A stretch of 64,000 bases of DNA, taken from contig NZ_VSFF01000007.1 in assembly GCF_008085905.1 (NCBI RefSeq), positions 372,001 through 436,000 on the forward strand, given 5' to 3'. Both the position numbers and the translations under genes were made by a program. Within the stretch, counting starts at the first letter, position 1. Each line of letters begins with the position of its first letter. The notes beneath the pieces are model-generated. The model saw nothing but the letters and a program-made list of their open reading frames with translations, searched no databases and was not told the origin of the DNA. Positions 52,243 through 60,903 of the stretch are shown here, piece after piece. Origin of the DNA: Actinomadura syzygii. GTDB lineage: Bacteria; Actinomycetota; Actinomycetes; Streptosporangiales; Streptosporangiaceae.

Positions 52243-54030
52243 ATGGACTGGCGGCTGACGGACTTCACCGAGGACCGCGAACTCGGACGCGGCGCGCAGG
52301 GCAGGGTCGTGCTCGCCCGGCACGCCGGGTCCGGGACGCCGGTCGCGATCAAGTACCTCGTCCAGGGCGATCCGGGCGCGCTCGCGGCGCTGCGCTCGGA
52401 GGCGCAGATGCTCGGCCGCCTGACCAGCCCGTACGTCGCGCGCCTCTACCAGTTCGTGGAGCGCGAGCAGGGCGCGGCGATCGTCATGGAGGCGATCAAC
52501 GGCGCGTCGCTCAAGGAGGTCCTGCGCGAGCACGGGGCGCTCGCGCCGGAGGCGGCGCTGCTCGTGCTGAAGGGGTCGCTGCTCGGGCTCGCGGCGGCGC
52601 ACGCCGTCGGCGTCGTGCACCGCGACTACAAGCCCGCGAACGTCGTCGTCCAGGCGGACGGGCTCAGCAAGCTGGTCGACTTCGGCGTCGCCGTCCTCGC
52701 CGGGCAGGGCTCGCTCGCCGGGACGCCCGTCTACATGGCGCCCGAGCAGTGGCGCGGCGAGCCCGCGACCCCCGCCACCGACGTGTACGCCGCCACCTGC
52801 GTGTTCGTCGAGTGCGTGAGCGGGCACCGGCCGTTCGCGGCGGGCGAGCGGGCCGCGCTCATGAACCAGCACCTCACCGCCCAAGTCGACGTGTCGGACG
52901 TCCCGGAACCGCTGCGCCCGCTCGTCCTGCGGGGCATGGCGAAGGAGCCGGCGGAGCGTCCGGCGGGCGCCGCGTCGTTCGTCGGCATGCTGGAGTCGGC
53001 CGCGGTCGCCGCGTACGGGAGCGACTGGGAGCAGCGGGGCGTCCGCGCGCTCGCCGCCGCCGCGGTCGCGCTGGCCGCGCTGTTCCCGCTCGGCGCGCTC
53101 ACCGTCGCCCCCGCCTCCGGCGCCGCGGGCGCGGCGGGCGCGGCCGGGGCCGCCGGGTCGGGCGCGGCCGGATCGGGCGGCGGCGCGGGCGCCGCCGGAG
53201 CGGCCGCCGGAAAGGGCATCCTCGCCACGGCGGCGGGCAAGGGCGCCGTCGCCGCCGCGGGCGCGGCCGTGGTCGCCGCGACGGCGGGCGGCACCGTCTA
53301 CGCCACCCAGGACCACAAGGAGCCGCCGCCCCCGCCCGTCGCGGTCGTCGCCCTTGCCGCCCAGAACGAGACCCTCCGCAACCCGGAGATCGTGGTGCAG
53401 AACGTGCAGTACCCCAAGGTCAGCGGCCTGCGGAACCCGGCGCTCGAACGGCGGATCAACGCCGAGCTGCGCGGCCCGCTGGACCGCCTCATCGCGATGT
53501 CGCGGGCCCTCGACCGCGATTTCGGCTGCCACGGCAAGCCTGTGAAGATCGGCACGAGGACGCGGCTCGGGCTGCGCGGGCCCCGGCTCGTGTCCGTCCG
53601 GTACTTCCAGATCACCGACAACTGCCAGCAGGCGGACGGGTCGCCCGGCGGCGAGGTCGTCACCGTCGACCTGCGCACCGGCCGCAGGCTCACCGCCGCC
53701 GACGTGTTCCGTCCCGACGCGCTCACGGACGCGGGCGCCGCCCGGCTCCGGTCGATCGTCGCCCAGCATCCCGTCGGCAACGAGCGCCGCTGGACCGACT
53801 GCACGCCGGACGGCAGGTTCAAGCGGTCCTACTTCTTCCCGGGCAGGCCCATCGGGCCCGGTCAGACGAGCTCGCCGCCGAACCTGAGCCCGTTCTTCAC
53901 GCCCGCCGAGTTCCAGCTCTCCTACCTCGCGGGCGGCAGCGACGGCTGCGGCGACCTGAACTTCGGCGCGTCGTACGCGAGCGTCCGCGCGATGCTCAAA
54001 CCGGAGATCGTCGCGATGCTGCCCACGTAG
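52243..54030 (+). CDS. Ser/Thr protein kinase with DUF3298/RsiV-like C-terminal domain
   Basis: The protein has 595 residues. The kinase domain (about 5-260) has LGRGAQGRV, VAIK, HRDYKPAN (Tyr at the usual Val/Leu), DFG and APE. A hydrophobic segment (about 268-290), a Gly/Ala-rich linker and a second hydrophobic stretch (about 325-350) leave topology uncertain. The C-terminal domain has four cysteines (FGCHGK, DNCQQ, DCTPD, DGCGD) and motifs like DUF3298, which in RsiV binds lysozyme. It is followed by a phosphatase gene. Confidence 0.9.
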   Translation: MDWRLTDFTEDRELGRGAQGRVVLARHAGSGTPVAIKYLVQGDPGALAALRSEAQMLGRLTSPYVARLYQFVEREQGAAIVMEAINGASLKEVLREHGALAPEAALLVLKGSLLGLAAAHAVGVVHRDYKPANVVVQADGLSKLVDFGVAVLAGQGSLAGTPVYMAPEQWRGEPATPATDVYAATCVFVECVSGHRPFAAGERAALMNQHLTAQVDVSDVPEPLRPLVLRGMAKEPAERPAGAASFVGMLESAAVAAYGSDWEQRGVRALAAAAVALAALFPLGALTVAPASGAAGAAGAAGAAGSGAAGSGGGAGAAGAAAGKGILATAAGKGAVAAAGAAVVAATAGGTVYATQDHKEPPPPPVAVVALAAQNETLRNPEIVVQNVQYPKVSGLRNPALERRINAELRGPLDRLIAMSRALDRDFGCHGKPVKIGTRTRLGLRGPRLVSVRYFQITDNCQQADGSPGGEVVTVDLRTGRRLTAADVFRPDALTDAGAARLRSIVAQHPVGNERRWTDCTPDGRFKRSYFFPGRPIGPGQTSSPPNLSPFFTPAEFQLSYLAGGSDGCGDLNFGASYASVRAMLKPEIVAMLPT

Positions 54031-54142
54031 GCCGCCGAGAGTCCCGGCTGGTCCCGTCACATTGGACGGGGCCGGGCTGGGTACACCGTCCCGGAACGGA
54101 AACGGCAGATCACGTCGAGGAGACGGCCCGGGACGGCGACCG

Positions 54143-55357
54143 ATGCTGAGAGAACTGGTGGCGGCGAGCCACCTGATGTCGATGGAGCAGTTGCCGGACG
54201 CGGTGGCCTTCCACGCCGCGGACGCGGGCCTGCACGGCACGCTGATCTACATCGTCGACCTCCAGCAGACGGTGCTGCGCCTGCTCACCGGCGTGGGCCC
54301 GGACGCCGGGCGCGAGCCGGGCCCGGAGACCCCGGAGTTCAAGGTCGAGGGGACGCTCGCGGGCCGCGCGTTCCAGACCGTCCGGCCGGTGACCGGCCAG
54401 GCGTTCGACGACGGGACGTGCCAGTACTGGCTGCCGATCCTCGACGGGGCCGAGCGGATCGGCGTGCTCAGGGTCACCATCCCCGCCGACGACGACCGGG
54501 CGAAGGACGACGCCGAGTACCTCGCCGGCCTGGTCGCGCTGATGATCGTCAGCAAGGGCCCGTACAGCGACTCGCTCTCCCGGCTCGTGCGCACCCGGGA
54601 GATGACGGTGTCCGCCGAGATGCAGTGGCGGCTGCTGCCGCCGCTCACCTTCGCCAACGACCAGGTGGTCATCGGCGCCGCCCTGGAGCCCGCGTACAAG
54701 CTCGGCGGCGACACCTTCGACTACGCGCTCGCCGGGAACACGGCCCATCTCGCGATCTTCGACGCGATGGGGCACGACACCACGGCGGGGCTGACGTCCA
54801 ACCTCGCGATCGCGGCCTGCCGCAACAGCCGCCTCCACGGCGCGGGCCTCGTCGAGACCGGGCAGGCGATCGAGGCGGTCCTCGCCGAGCAGGACGGGCA
54901 CGGCCGCTTCGTCACCGCCGTGCTGGCCGAGCTCGACCTGCGGTCGGGCTTCTTCTCCTGGATCTCGCACGGCCATCCGCCGCCCGTGGTCGTCCGCGAC
55001 GGCCGCTGGGTGACGACCCTGGAGTGCCGGCCGGGCGCGCCGCTCGGGACCGAGCTGGGCGACACCCCAGAGCTGTGCAGCGAGCAGCTCGAACCCGGCG
55101 ACCGCGTCATCCTCTACAGCGACGGGATCGTGGAGGCCCGCGACCCGCACAAGAAGGAGTTCGGGCTCGACCGGTTCGTCGACTTCATCATCAAGCGGGA
55201 GGCGGACGGGCTGCCCGTCCCGGAGACGCTGCGCCGCCTCATCCACAGCATCCTCCAGCACCACTCCGGGCGCCTGGACGACGACGCGACCGTCCTGCTC
55301 GTCGAGTGGCACGGGCCGTTCGGGGACGGCACGCGGGACCGGCTGCAGCAGACCTGA
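54143..55357 (+). CDS. SpoIIE-type PP2C phosphatase with GAF-like domain
   Basis: The protein has 404 residues. Residues about 25-160 form a GAF-like sensor; residues about 180-395 form a SpoIIE/PP2C phosphatase (FDAMGHDTTAGL, SHGHPPPVVV, LYSDGIVEARD, DDDATVLLVEW). All metal-binding aspartates are present. It lies 112 bp after the transmembrane kinase and could reverse its action or control a sigma regulator (inference). The ATG was chosen after GGGACGGCGACCG. Confidence 0.92.
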   Translation: MLRELVAASHLMSMEQLPDAVAFHAADAGLHGTLIYIVDLQQTVLRLLTGVGPDAGREPGPETPEFKVEGTLAGRAFQTVRPVTGQAFDDGTCQYWLPILDGAERIGVLRVTIPADDDRAKDDAEYLAGLVALMIVSKGPYSDSLSRLVRTREMTVSAEMQWRLLPPLTFANDQVVIGAALEPAYKLGGDTFDYALAGNTAHLAIFDAMGHDTTAGLTSNLAIAACRNSRLHGAGLVETGQAIEAVLAEQDGHGRFVTAVLAELDLRSGFFSWISHGHPPPVVVRDGRWVTTLECRPGAPLGTELGDTPELCSEQLEPGDRVILYSDGIVEARDPHKKEFGLDRFVDFIIKREADGLPVPETLRRLIHSILQHHSGRLDDDATVLLVEWHGPFGDGTRDRLQQT

Positions 55358-55360
55358 CAG

Positions 55361-56695
55361 TCACGCCTGCGGCTGCGGGCCCCGCACGTACCGGACGGCC
55401 CACCGGCCCAGCCCGCGGGCGATCCCGAACAGGATCAGCGCGACACCGGCCAGCGGCAGGACCAGCAGGACGATCTGCAGCCCCGACGTGATCAGTTCGA
55501 GCGCGCCCGCGCCCGCCGACGCCTCCGCCGCGAGCCGCCGGATCATCCACCAGTCCTTCTGGGCGAGCGCGGGGATCTGGCTGATGATGAGGCCGAGCTG
55601 CAGCAGCAGCACCGGGATGATCGTCAGCACCCACACCGTCACGAAGATCTGCGGCCAGCGCTTGAGGTCGTCCAGCCGGGCGTCGGCGGGGCGGCGCAGC
55701 AGCGTCCGGCGCAGGATCGGCCCGATGTACTTGAACAGGTCGGGGATGCCGATCAGGTCGGACATGATGTAGTACCCGTCGAACCGCAGCGTCGGCAGCA
55801 GCTGCTGGATCATCTCCAGGTTGACGTACAGGACGGCGACGAGCAGCGGCTCGAACCCCGTCTGCAGGTAGGCGAGCGTCAGCCCGAGGACGAAGATCGC
55901 GTTGAAGTAGACGCCCGCGAGGTCGGTGCGCAGCCGCCCGCCGCGGCCGAGCCGGTACGACTCGGTGATGTCGGTGTAGAACGCGGGCCAGACCAGGTAG
56001 ATGCCGCAGCCCATGACGCCGGGCCGCACGCCCCCGTACCGGCAGGCCGTCGCGTGCCCGACCTCGTGGAACGCGCAGGACGCGACGCCGAGCCCCATGA
56101 CCAGCAGGATGCTGACCGGGTTCATGATCGCCGTGGTGATCGCGTCCACCATGGAGCGGGTGGTGAGCAGCCAGGTCTCGGCGGCGCCGAACGCGGCGAG
56201 CATCGCGATGAGCACGACCGGCCGGAACAGCCAGCCGAACAGCCCGCCGACGAACCAGGTGAACGACTCGGGGAGGACGGCGACCCGGAACTTCAGTCCG
56301 AGGAACGGGTCTGCCTTCACGGACTGGGCGGGGGTGCCGTCGCTGTAGGTGGTGACGCCGAGCGGGGCGAGCTTGCGGTCGGCCAGGTAGACGACCTGCT
56401 CGCCGGTGAGCCGCGCGCCCGCCTCTTCGCTGACCGCGGCGGCGACGCGGTCGAGGGCCGCGGCGGCGTCGCCGCCCGCGAGGTCGCGGTGCTCGTGCAG
56501 CGCCTTCGCGACGAGGAACAGCAGCGGCGGCAGCCGGACGAGCTGCCCGTTCGGCAGCCGGACGAGCTCGGGCGGCTCCCGGTAGCCGGAGTTCTTGAAC
56601 TCCCCGACCAGTTCGGCGCCGTCGACGAGGGCGGGCAGCGTGAGGGCGGCGGGCGGCTCGGCGCCGTCCACGGCCGGAGTCGCCGGGGTGCCCAT
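55361..56695 (-). CDS. M50 zinc metalloprotease with PqqD-like N-terminal domain
   Basis: The protein has 444 residues. Residues about 40-120 (LVRLPNGQLVRLPPLLFLVA...LTGEQVVYLADRKLAPLGV) resemble the PqqD-like recognition fold that binds leader peptides in RiPP systems. A membrane protease follows, with H210-E-V-G-H214 in a helix and RFDGYY as the third metal ligand. It belongs to the 'putative peptide zinc metalloprotease' group linked to peptide export. Its ATG shares one base with the stop of the first peptide gene (TGATG), so the two are co-translated. Confidence 0.9.
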   Translation of the reverse strand: MGTPATPAVDGAEPPAALTLPALVDGAELVGEFKNSGYREPPELVRLPNGQLVRLPPLLFLVAKALHEHRDLAGGDAAAALDRVAAAVSEEAGARLTGEQVVYLADRKLAPLGVTTYSDGTPAQSVKADPFLGLKFRVAVLPESFTWFVGGLFGWLFRPVVLIAMLAAFGAAETWLLTTRSMVDAITTAIMNPVSILLVMGLGVASCAFHEVGHATACRYGGVRPGVMGCGIYLVWPAFYTDITESYRLGRGGRLRTDLAGVYFNAIFVLGLTLAYLQTGFEPLLVAVLYVNLEMIQQLLPTLRFDGYYIMSDLIGIPDLFKYIGPILRRTLLRRPADARLDDLKRWPQIFVTVWVLTIIPVLLLQLGLIISQIPALAQKDWWMIRRLAAEASAGAGALELITSGLQIVLLVLPLAGVALILFGIARGLGRWAVRYVRGPQPQA

Positions 56696-56964
56696 CAGCC
56701 GTGCTGCTGGACGACGGTGCCCGGGACGCAGGTCAGCGACGAGTAGGGGGCCTGGGCGAACAGGCCCGTCCCGAGGAGGCCGTTGTTGCCGGGGGAGTTG
56801 GTCGCCTGGCAGGCGTAGACGATCGTGGTGTCGCCGCCCCCGCCCCCGGCCGCGCCGCCGCCGAGCGGCGCCAGGGCGGACAGCAGGAGCCGTCCGGGCA
56901 GGACCTCGGCACGGAGGCCGTCGAGGTCGGCGAAGGTGAGCGTGCGAGGGTGCGTGTGGCTCAT
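56695..56964 (-). CDS. Putative RiPP-like precursor peptide A
   Basis: The peptide has 89 residues and is homologous to peptide B. A leader-like part has FADLDGLRAEVLPGRLLLSAL. A Gly/Ala stretch (GGGAAGGGGG) and TT come before a core with C52 and C79, 27 residues apart. Both peptides share LD.L..EVLP.R..LS.L, CQA.N, GL.G and SS.TC. No signal peptide is apparent. It lies directly before the M50 protease gene with a one-base overlap. No other homologue was recognised. Confidence 0.8.
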   Translation of the reverse strand: MSHTHPRTLTFADLDGLRAEVLPGRLLLSALAPLGGGAAGGGGGDTTIVYACQATNSPGNNGLLGTGLFAQAPYSSLTCVPGTVVQQHG

Positions 56965-57017
56965 CGGATCGCTTTCGCGTCGTGGGACAGGTCGTGGGAC
57001 GAAGGGCCGTGAAAGGG

Positions 57018-57051
57018 GGGAAGGGCCGACGGGAGAACGCCGGCCCTTCCC
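57018..57051 (-). terminator. Strong hairpin between the two peptide genes
   Basis: GGGAAGGGCCG pairs perfectly with CGGCCCTTCCC across a 12-base loop, lying between the peptide B stop and the peptide A start. It may be a partial terminator or mRNA-stabilising stem that lets peptide B be made in excess over the M50 protease. Confidence 0.6.
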
Positions 57052-57087
57052 ATACGGGCCAGGGGCCCGCTTTCATGCGTCGCCGGA

Positions 57088-57378
57088 TCAGTGACCCGAG
57101 ACCACCGAGCTGCTCGCGCAGGTGAACGAGGAGGTCGGGTTGTTGGAGCTGAGCCCCAGCGCGCCGATGAGCCCGCCCTGCGGGTTGTTGTTGATGGCCT
57201 GGCAGTTCGGCACGACCGCGGTGGTGCCGCCGCCGTGGCCGCCGCCCCCGTGGTTGAAGTTGAGGTTGCTGTTGTCGTTGTCGCTGCCGCCACCGACGAG
57301 AAGGGTGGACAGCACGGCGCGCTCCGGCAGGACCTCGCCGGCCAGCTTGTCCAGCTCGGTGTAGCTGAAGGACTTCAT
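57088..57378 (-). CDS. Putative RiPP-like precursor peptide B
   Basis: The peptide has 96 residues. The ATG follows an AAAGGAA site. The leader-like part FSYTELDKLAGEVLPERAVL matches peptide A closely. The hinge is Asn/His/Gly-rich (FNHGGGGHGGG), then TTAVV and a core with C59 and C87, 28 residues apart, ending SFTC...VVSGH. The shared leader and Cys spacing suggest common processing. It is first in the operon and diverges from the ferritin-like gene. Confidence 0.78.
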   Translation of the reverse strand: MKSFSYTELDKLAGEVLPERAVLSTLLVGGGSDNDNSNLNFNHGGGGHGGGTTAVVPNCQAINNNPQGGLIGALGLSSNNPTSSFTCASSSVVSGH

Positions 57379-57608
57379 GTGGTTCCTTTTCTCGTTGTCA
57401 CGCCCGGTTCTCAAGGTGATACCGGATGTCTCTTCTCCCGCCTCGGGTCGAGGCGAGATAGCTCTACGTATAGCAGATGTGACTCACGGTGGCCAACACG
57501 GGGGGTGACGGCGATTCCGCGATCTCGGCGCTCGCGCATGCCGCGCCCTTGCTGGGTAGTACCGGGTCGTCCGAGCGAAGATCGATGGGCTGACCAGGGG
57601 GATCGGAA

Positions 57609-58145
57609 ATGGCCGACAGGACTTTCAGCATCGACGTGGCGGCGATCCGGGACAGGGCCCGGCGGAAGATGGCCGACGGCCCCGTGACGGAGGGCTACCG
57701 GCGCAGCACCGAGGAGGTCATCGGCGTGCTGAACGACGTGCTAGCCACCGAGATCGTCTGCTGGATGCGCTACTCCCGGCACGCGATCAGCGCCAGCGGG
57801 ATCGACCGCGCGCAGGTCGCGGCGGAGTTCAACGAGCACGCCGACGAGGAGCGCGACCACGCGATGCGCGCGGCGGAGCGGATCAACCAGCTCGGCGGCG
57901 AGCCGGACTTCGACCCCGACACGATCACGACGCGGTCCCACACGACCTACGACACGTTCGACGACTCCGACCTGAAGGGGATGCTGCAGGACAACCTCGT
58001 CGCGGAGCGCATCGTCATCGAGTCCTACCAGGAGATAATCCGCTGGCTCGGGGACGGCGACGTGACCACTCGGCGGCTGATGGAGCACATCCTCGAAGAG
58101 GAGGAAGAGCACGCCGACGACCTCATCGACCTCCTCGGATATTGA
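57609..58145 (+). CDS. Ferritin-like/bacterioferritin-type protein
   Basis: The protein has 178 residues in a four-helix bundle. Metal-ligand candidates are E in LATEIVCW, EFNEHADEERDH, E in ERIVIESY, and EHILEEEEEH. This is the Dps/bacterioferritin-like family in actinobacteria, probably storing iron or handling peroxide. The ATG follows AGGGGGATC. Confidence 0.88.
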   Translation: MADRTFSIDVAAIRDRARRKMADGPVTEGYRRSTEEVIGVLNDVLATEIVCWMRYSRHAISASGIDRAQVAAEFNEHADEERDHAMRAAERINQLGGEPDFDPDTITTRSHTTYDTFDDSDLKGMLQDNLVAERIVIESYQEIIRWLGDGDVTTRRLMEHILEEEEEHADDLIDLLGY

Positions 58146-58253
58146 CGAATCCCGGGCATTGAGAAGACGCTCGCCCGGGACGAGATTTACCGAGACTTGA
58201 CGAGTCGGCCGGGCGCCGACGATTCACCTCGTCCGGACGGGTATCGAGCCCGG

Positions 58254-59222
58254 ATGGAATTCGGATACACGCTGCTCTGCGAGCAGACGCCGCCCAAGCA
58301 GCTCGTCACCGACCTGGTCGAGGCGGAGGAGGCCGGGTTCGACTATTCGGTCATCTCCGACCACTACTTCCCGTGGCTGGAGGACCAGGGCCACTCGGCC
58401 TACGCCTGGTCGGTGCTCGGCGCGCTCGCCCAGGCCACCCACCGCATCCCGCTGATGACGTTCGTGACCTGCCCGATCATGCGCTACCACCCGGCGGTGG
58501 TGGCGCAGAAGGCCGCCACGATGGGCGTCCTGTCGGACGGCAGGTTCACGCTCGGGCTCGGCGCGGGCGAGAACCTGAACGAGCACGTCGTCGGGCGCGG
58601 CTGGCCGTCGGTGGACGTCCGGCACGAGATGTTCGAGGAGGCCGTCGAGATCATCCGGGCGCTCCTCGGCGGCGGCTACCTCAACTACCGCGGCCGGCAC
58701 TTCAACGTCGACTCGGCGAAGGTCTACGACCTGCCGGACCAGCCGGTCAGGATCGGGATGGCCGCGTTCGGCCGGCGTGCCGGACGGCTCGCCGCCCGGC
58801 ACGCCGACCTGCTGATCTCCGACCAGCCGATCGGCGGCGTCGTCGACCTGTTCCACAAGGAGGGCGGCGCGGGGAAGCCCGTCTACGGGCAGATCCCGGT
58901 CGCGTTCGGGAGCGACGTCGAGGAGTGCAGGCGGCGGGCGCACCGCATCTGGCGCTTCTCGGTGCCCGCCTGGAAGGTCATGGCCGAACTTCCCGGGCCG
59001 GGGAACTTCGAGGCGGCGTCCAGGACCGTCCGTCCGGAGGACGTCGCCGAGTCCGTCCCGTGCGGGGACGACGTGGACGACTACGTCCAGGCCGTGCAGC
59101 AGTGGGTGGACGCGGGCTTCACCCACATCGCCTTCTGCCAGTCCGGCCCGGACCACCAGAAGGACTTCCGCACCTGGGCGGAGGCGGACCTCCTGCCCGT
59201 CCTGCGCGAGCGCTTCGGATGA
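58254..59222 (+). CDS. LLM-class F420-dependent oxidoreductase
   Basis: The protein has 322 residues. It is a TIM-barrel luciferase-like protein; the motifs DHYFPWLEDQGHSAYAW, RFTLGLGAGENLNEH and QPVRIGMAAFGRRAGRLAA match the F420-linked glucose-6-phosphate dehydrogenase-like group. The start was chosen at the ATG where the family sequence begins (MEFGY). The substrate is unknown. Confidence 0.92.
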   Translation: MEFGYTLLCEQTPPKQLVTDLVEAEEAGFDYSVISDHYFPWLEDQGHSAYAWSVLGALAQATHRIPLMTFVTCPIMRYHPAVVAQKAATMGVLSDGRFTLGLGAGENLNEHVVGRGWPSVDVRHEMFEEAVEIIRALLGGGYLNYRGRHFNVDSAKVYDLPDQPVRIGMAAFGRRAGRLAARHADLLISDQPIGGVVDLFHKEGGAGKPVYGQIPVAFGSDVEECRRRAHRIWRFSVPAWKVMAELPGPGNFEAASRTVRPEDVAESVPCGDDVDDYVQAVQQWVDAGFTHIAFCQSGPDHQKDFRTWAEADLLPVLRERFG

Positions 59223-59289
59223 GCCGCCGGAGGAGCGGGACGCGGTCCAGCACGGACGACCTGCGCCCCGCTCCGGCTCCGGCGCCGGG

Positions 59290-60546
59290 TCAGCCGGTGC
59301 AGTACTGGCTCTCCTTGCCGATCGCCCGGTAGGGGCAGTCGGCGTAGTCGGTCAGCCGCAGCAGCGCCTCGCGGCTGCGCTGCACCTGCCCGTCGATCGC
59401 GGACGGCGGCGGGTAGAAGTCGCCCCCGCCCAGCTCGAACGTGAACGACACGATGTGCTGGTCGCCCCACGTCCAGTCGTCGGACGTGCCGTCGGTGATG
59501 TAGAGGTCGCTGTCCTGCTCCGGGGTGAATCCGTTCGTCGCGGCGAGTTCGCGGCCGATGGTGCGGTGGACCGCCTCCTCGTCCGCGGACATGCTCCCCG
59601 GGACGGTGTCGCTCATCGTGTACCCGAACGGCCAGAGCACCAGTTCGGCGACCGAGTGGATGTCCAGGAAGACCTTGATCTGCTGCTTGCCGCCGACGAC
59701 CCGGCTCCGCACGAAGTTCTCGATGACCTTCACCTCGGGCGCGGACTCGGCGCTCGTGCCCCGGTACGTCTCGCTCGCGCCGTTGCTGGACGACCCGCCG
59801 CAGCATCCCCACTTGTAGTTGAAGTTGCGGTTCAGGTCGGTGCCGACCGAGGTGGGGTTCGGCTGCCGGTTCTTGCGCCACATCCGTCCGGGCTGGGTGT
59901 CGCTGGTCATGTCGTAGACCTGGCCGTCCGGGTTGACCATCGGCATGAGGTAGATCTCGTTCTCGTTCACCAGGTTCGTGATCCGGCTGTTCGTCCCGTA
60001 GCCGTTGGTGAGCTGCCCGAGATAGTCGAGCGCCTGCTCGGCGGTGAGCCGTTCGCGCGCGTGGATGTTGGCGATGACGAGCATTTCCGGCTCGTTCTCG
60101 TCCGTGGCGACATTGTCGCTGATCTTCACGCCGACGATGTCGCGTCCCTCATAGGACTTGCCCGCGACGAACTTGCTGGCGATCTGCGGGTGGGCGGCCA
60201 CCACCGAATCGACTTCCTGCCGCATTTCCGCGTACGTGTGGTACGACGTCGCCGACTTCAACGGCCCGACGGCCCGGGGCGGCGCCGCCGTCACCGCGAA
60301 TCCGAGCTTCCTTATCGCCCGAACCTCGGACGGAAGCGCGCTGACCCGCAGTTCCCCGCCTTGCACACGGTCGATCGCCGCTCCAGTCCCGGCGACCTGA
60401 TTGCGCTGCTGAACGGTCCGCACCCCGCGCACCACGTACTCGCCCGATGTCTCGGGCCCCGACGCGGACGAGGGAACGGCGACCCCGGCCAGTACCAGGG
60501 CCAGCGCCGCGACGACGGCGAAAAGGAAATGCGGTCTGCGGGACAT
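59290..60546 (-). CDS. Secreted M14 zinc carboxypeptidase
   Basis: The protein has 418 residues with a signal peptide to about residue 28. The zinc site is H and E in NIHARERLT plus H in DIHSVAEL, and the catalytic glutamate is in SFTFELGGG. LNRNFNYKWG and the paired cysteine GCCGG are typical of T-type carboxypeptidases in Streptomyces. It acts outside the cell. A pro-region (about 30-105) is present. Confidence 0.95.
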   Translation of the reverse strand: MSRRPHFLFAVVAALALVLAGVAVPSSASGPETSGEYVVRGVRTVQQRNQVAGTGAAIDRVQGGELRVSALPSEVRAIRKLGFAVTAAPPRAVGPLKSATSYHTYAEMRQEVDSVVAAHPQIASKFVAGKSYEGRDIVGVKISDNVATDENEPEMLVIANIHARERLTAEQALDYLGQLTNGYGTNSRITNLVNENEIYLMPMVNPDGQVYDMTSDTQPGRMWRKNRQPNPTSVGTDLNRNFNYKWGCCGGSSSNGASETYRGTSAESAPEVKVIENFVRSRVVGGKQQIKVFLDIHSVAELVLWPFGYTMSDTVPGSMSADEEAVHRTIGRELAATNGFTPEQDSDLYITDGTSDDWTWGDQHIVSFTFELGGGDFYPPPSAIDGQVQRSREALLRLTDYADCPYRAIGKESQYCTG

Positions 60547-60903
60547 GACGGTCTACCTGCCATTGGCTCTGTGCGCCGCCGACCACACTGCGGAGGTTTC
60601 CCCAAGGCCGACCGAACGCTCGCGATAGCCGCCACGATGACCTGCCGCCCCCCACCTGACAATGGCCCATCGTTAACTTGAGACACCCTCCGACCACCCG
60701 TCCCACCCAAAAAGCGCCAGCTCAGAGTTCCCCGCCCACCGCCCTTTTCAAGCCCCCGCCCCCGCACTGTGAATTTTCAAGTCCCAGTGAACTCGGGTGT
60801 GAGGGCAGGACCTCGCCCGGAGGTTAACTGTGTGTTGCTGATCGCCTACTCGGTGGGGCGGGTGGGAAGGGTCTGTCGCGTTCGGTTCGAGCGGGCGGAG
60901 GCG
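60547..60903. other. Divergent promoter region
   Basis: This 357-bp stretch separates the carboxypeptidase and the flavin oxidase, which diverge. It has AT-richer patches (GTTAACTTGAG near 60673-60683, GTGAATTTTCAAG near 60769-60781) fit for promoters. An in-frame extension of the oxidase to 60769 is possible, but it lacks family similarity and a ribosome site. Confidence 0.55.

Noticed and set aside
60769..60903. N-terminal extension of the flavin oxidase
   Set aside because: It has no signal peptide, no family similarity and a poor ribosome site, while the ATG at 60904 has a good one.
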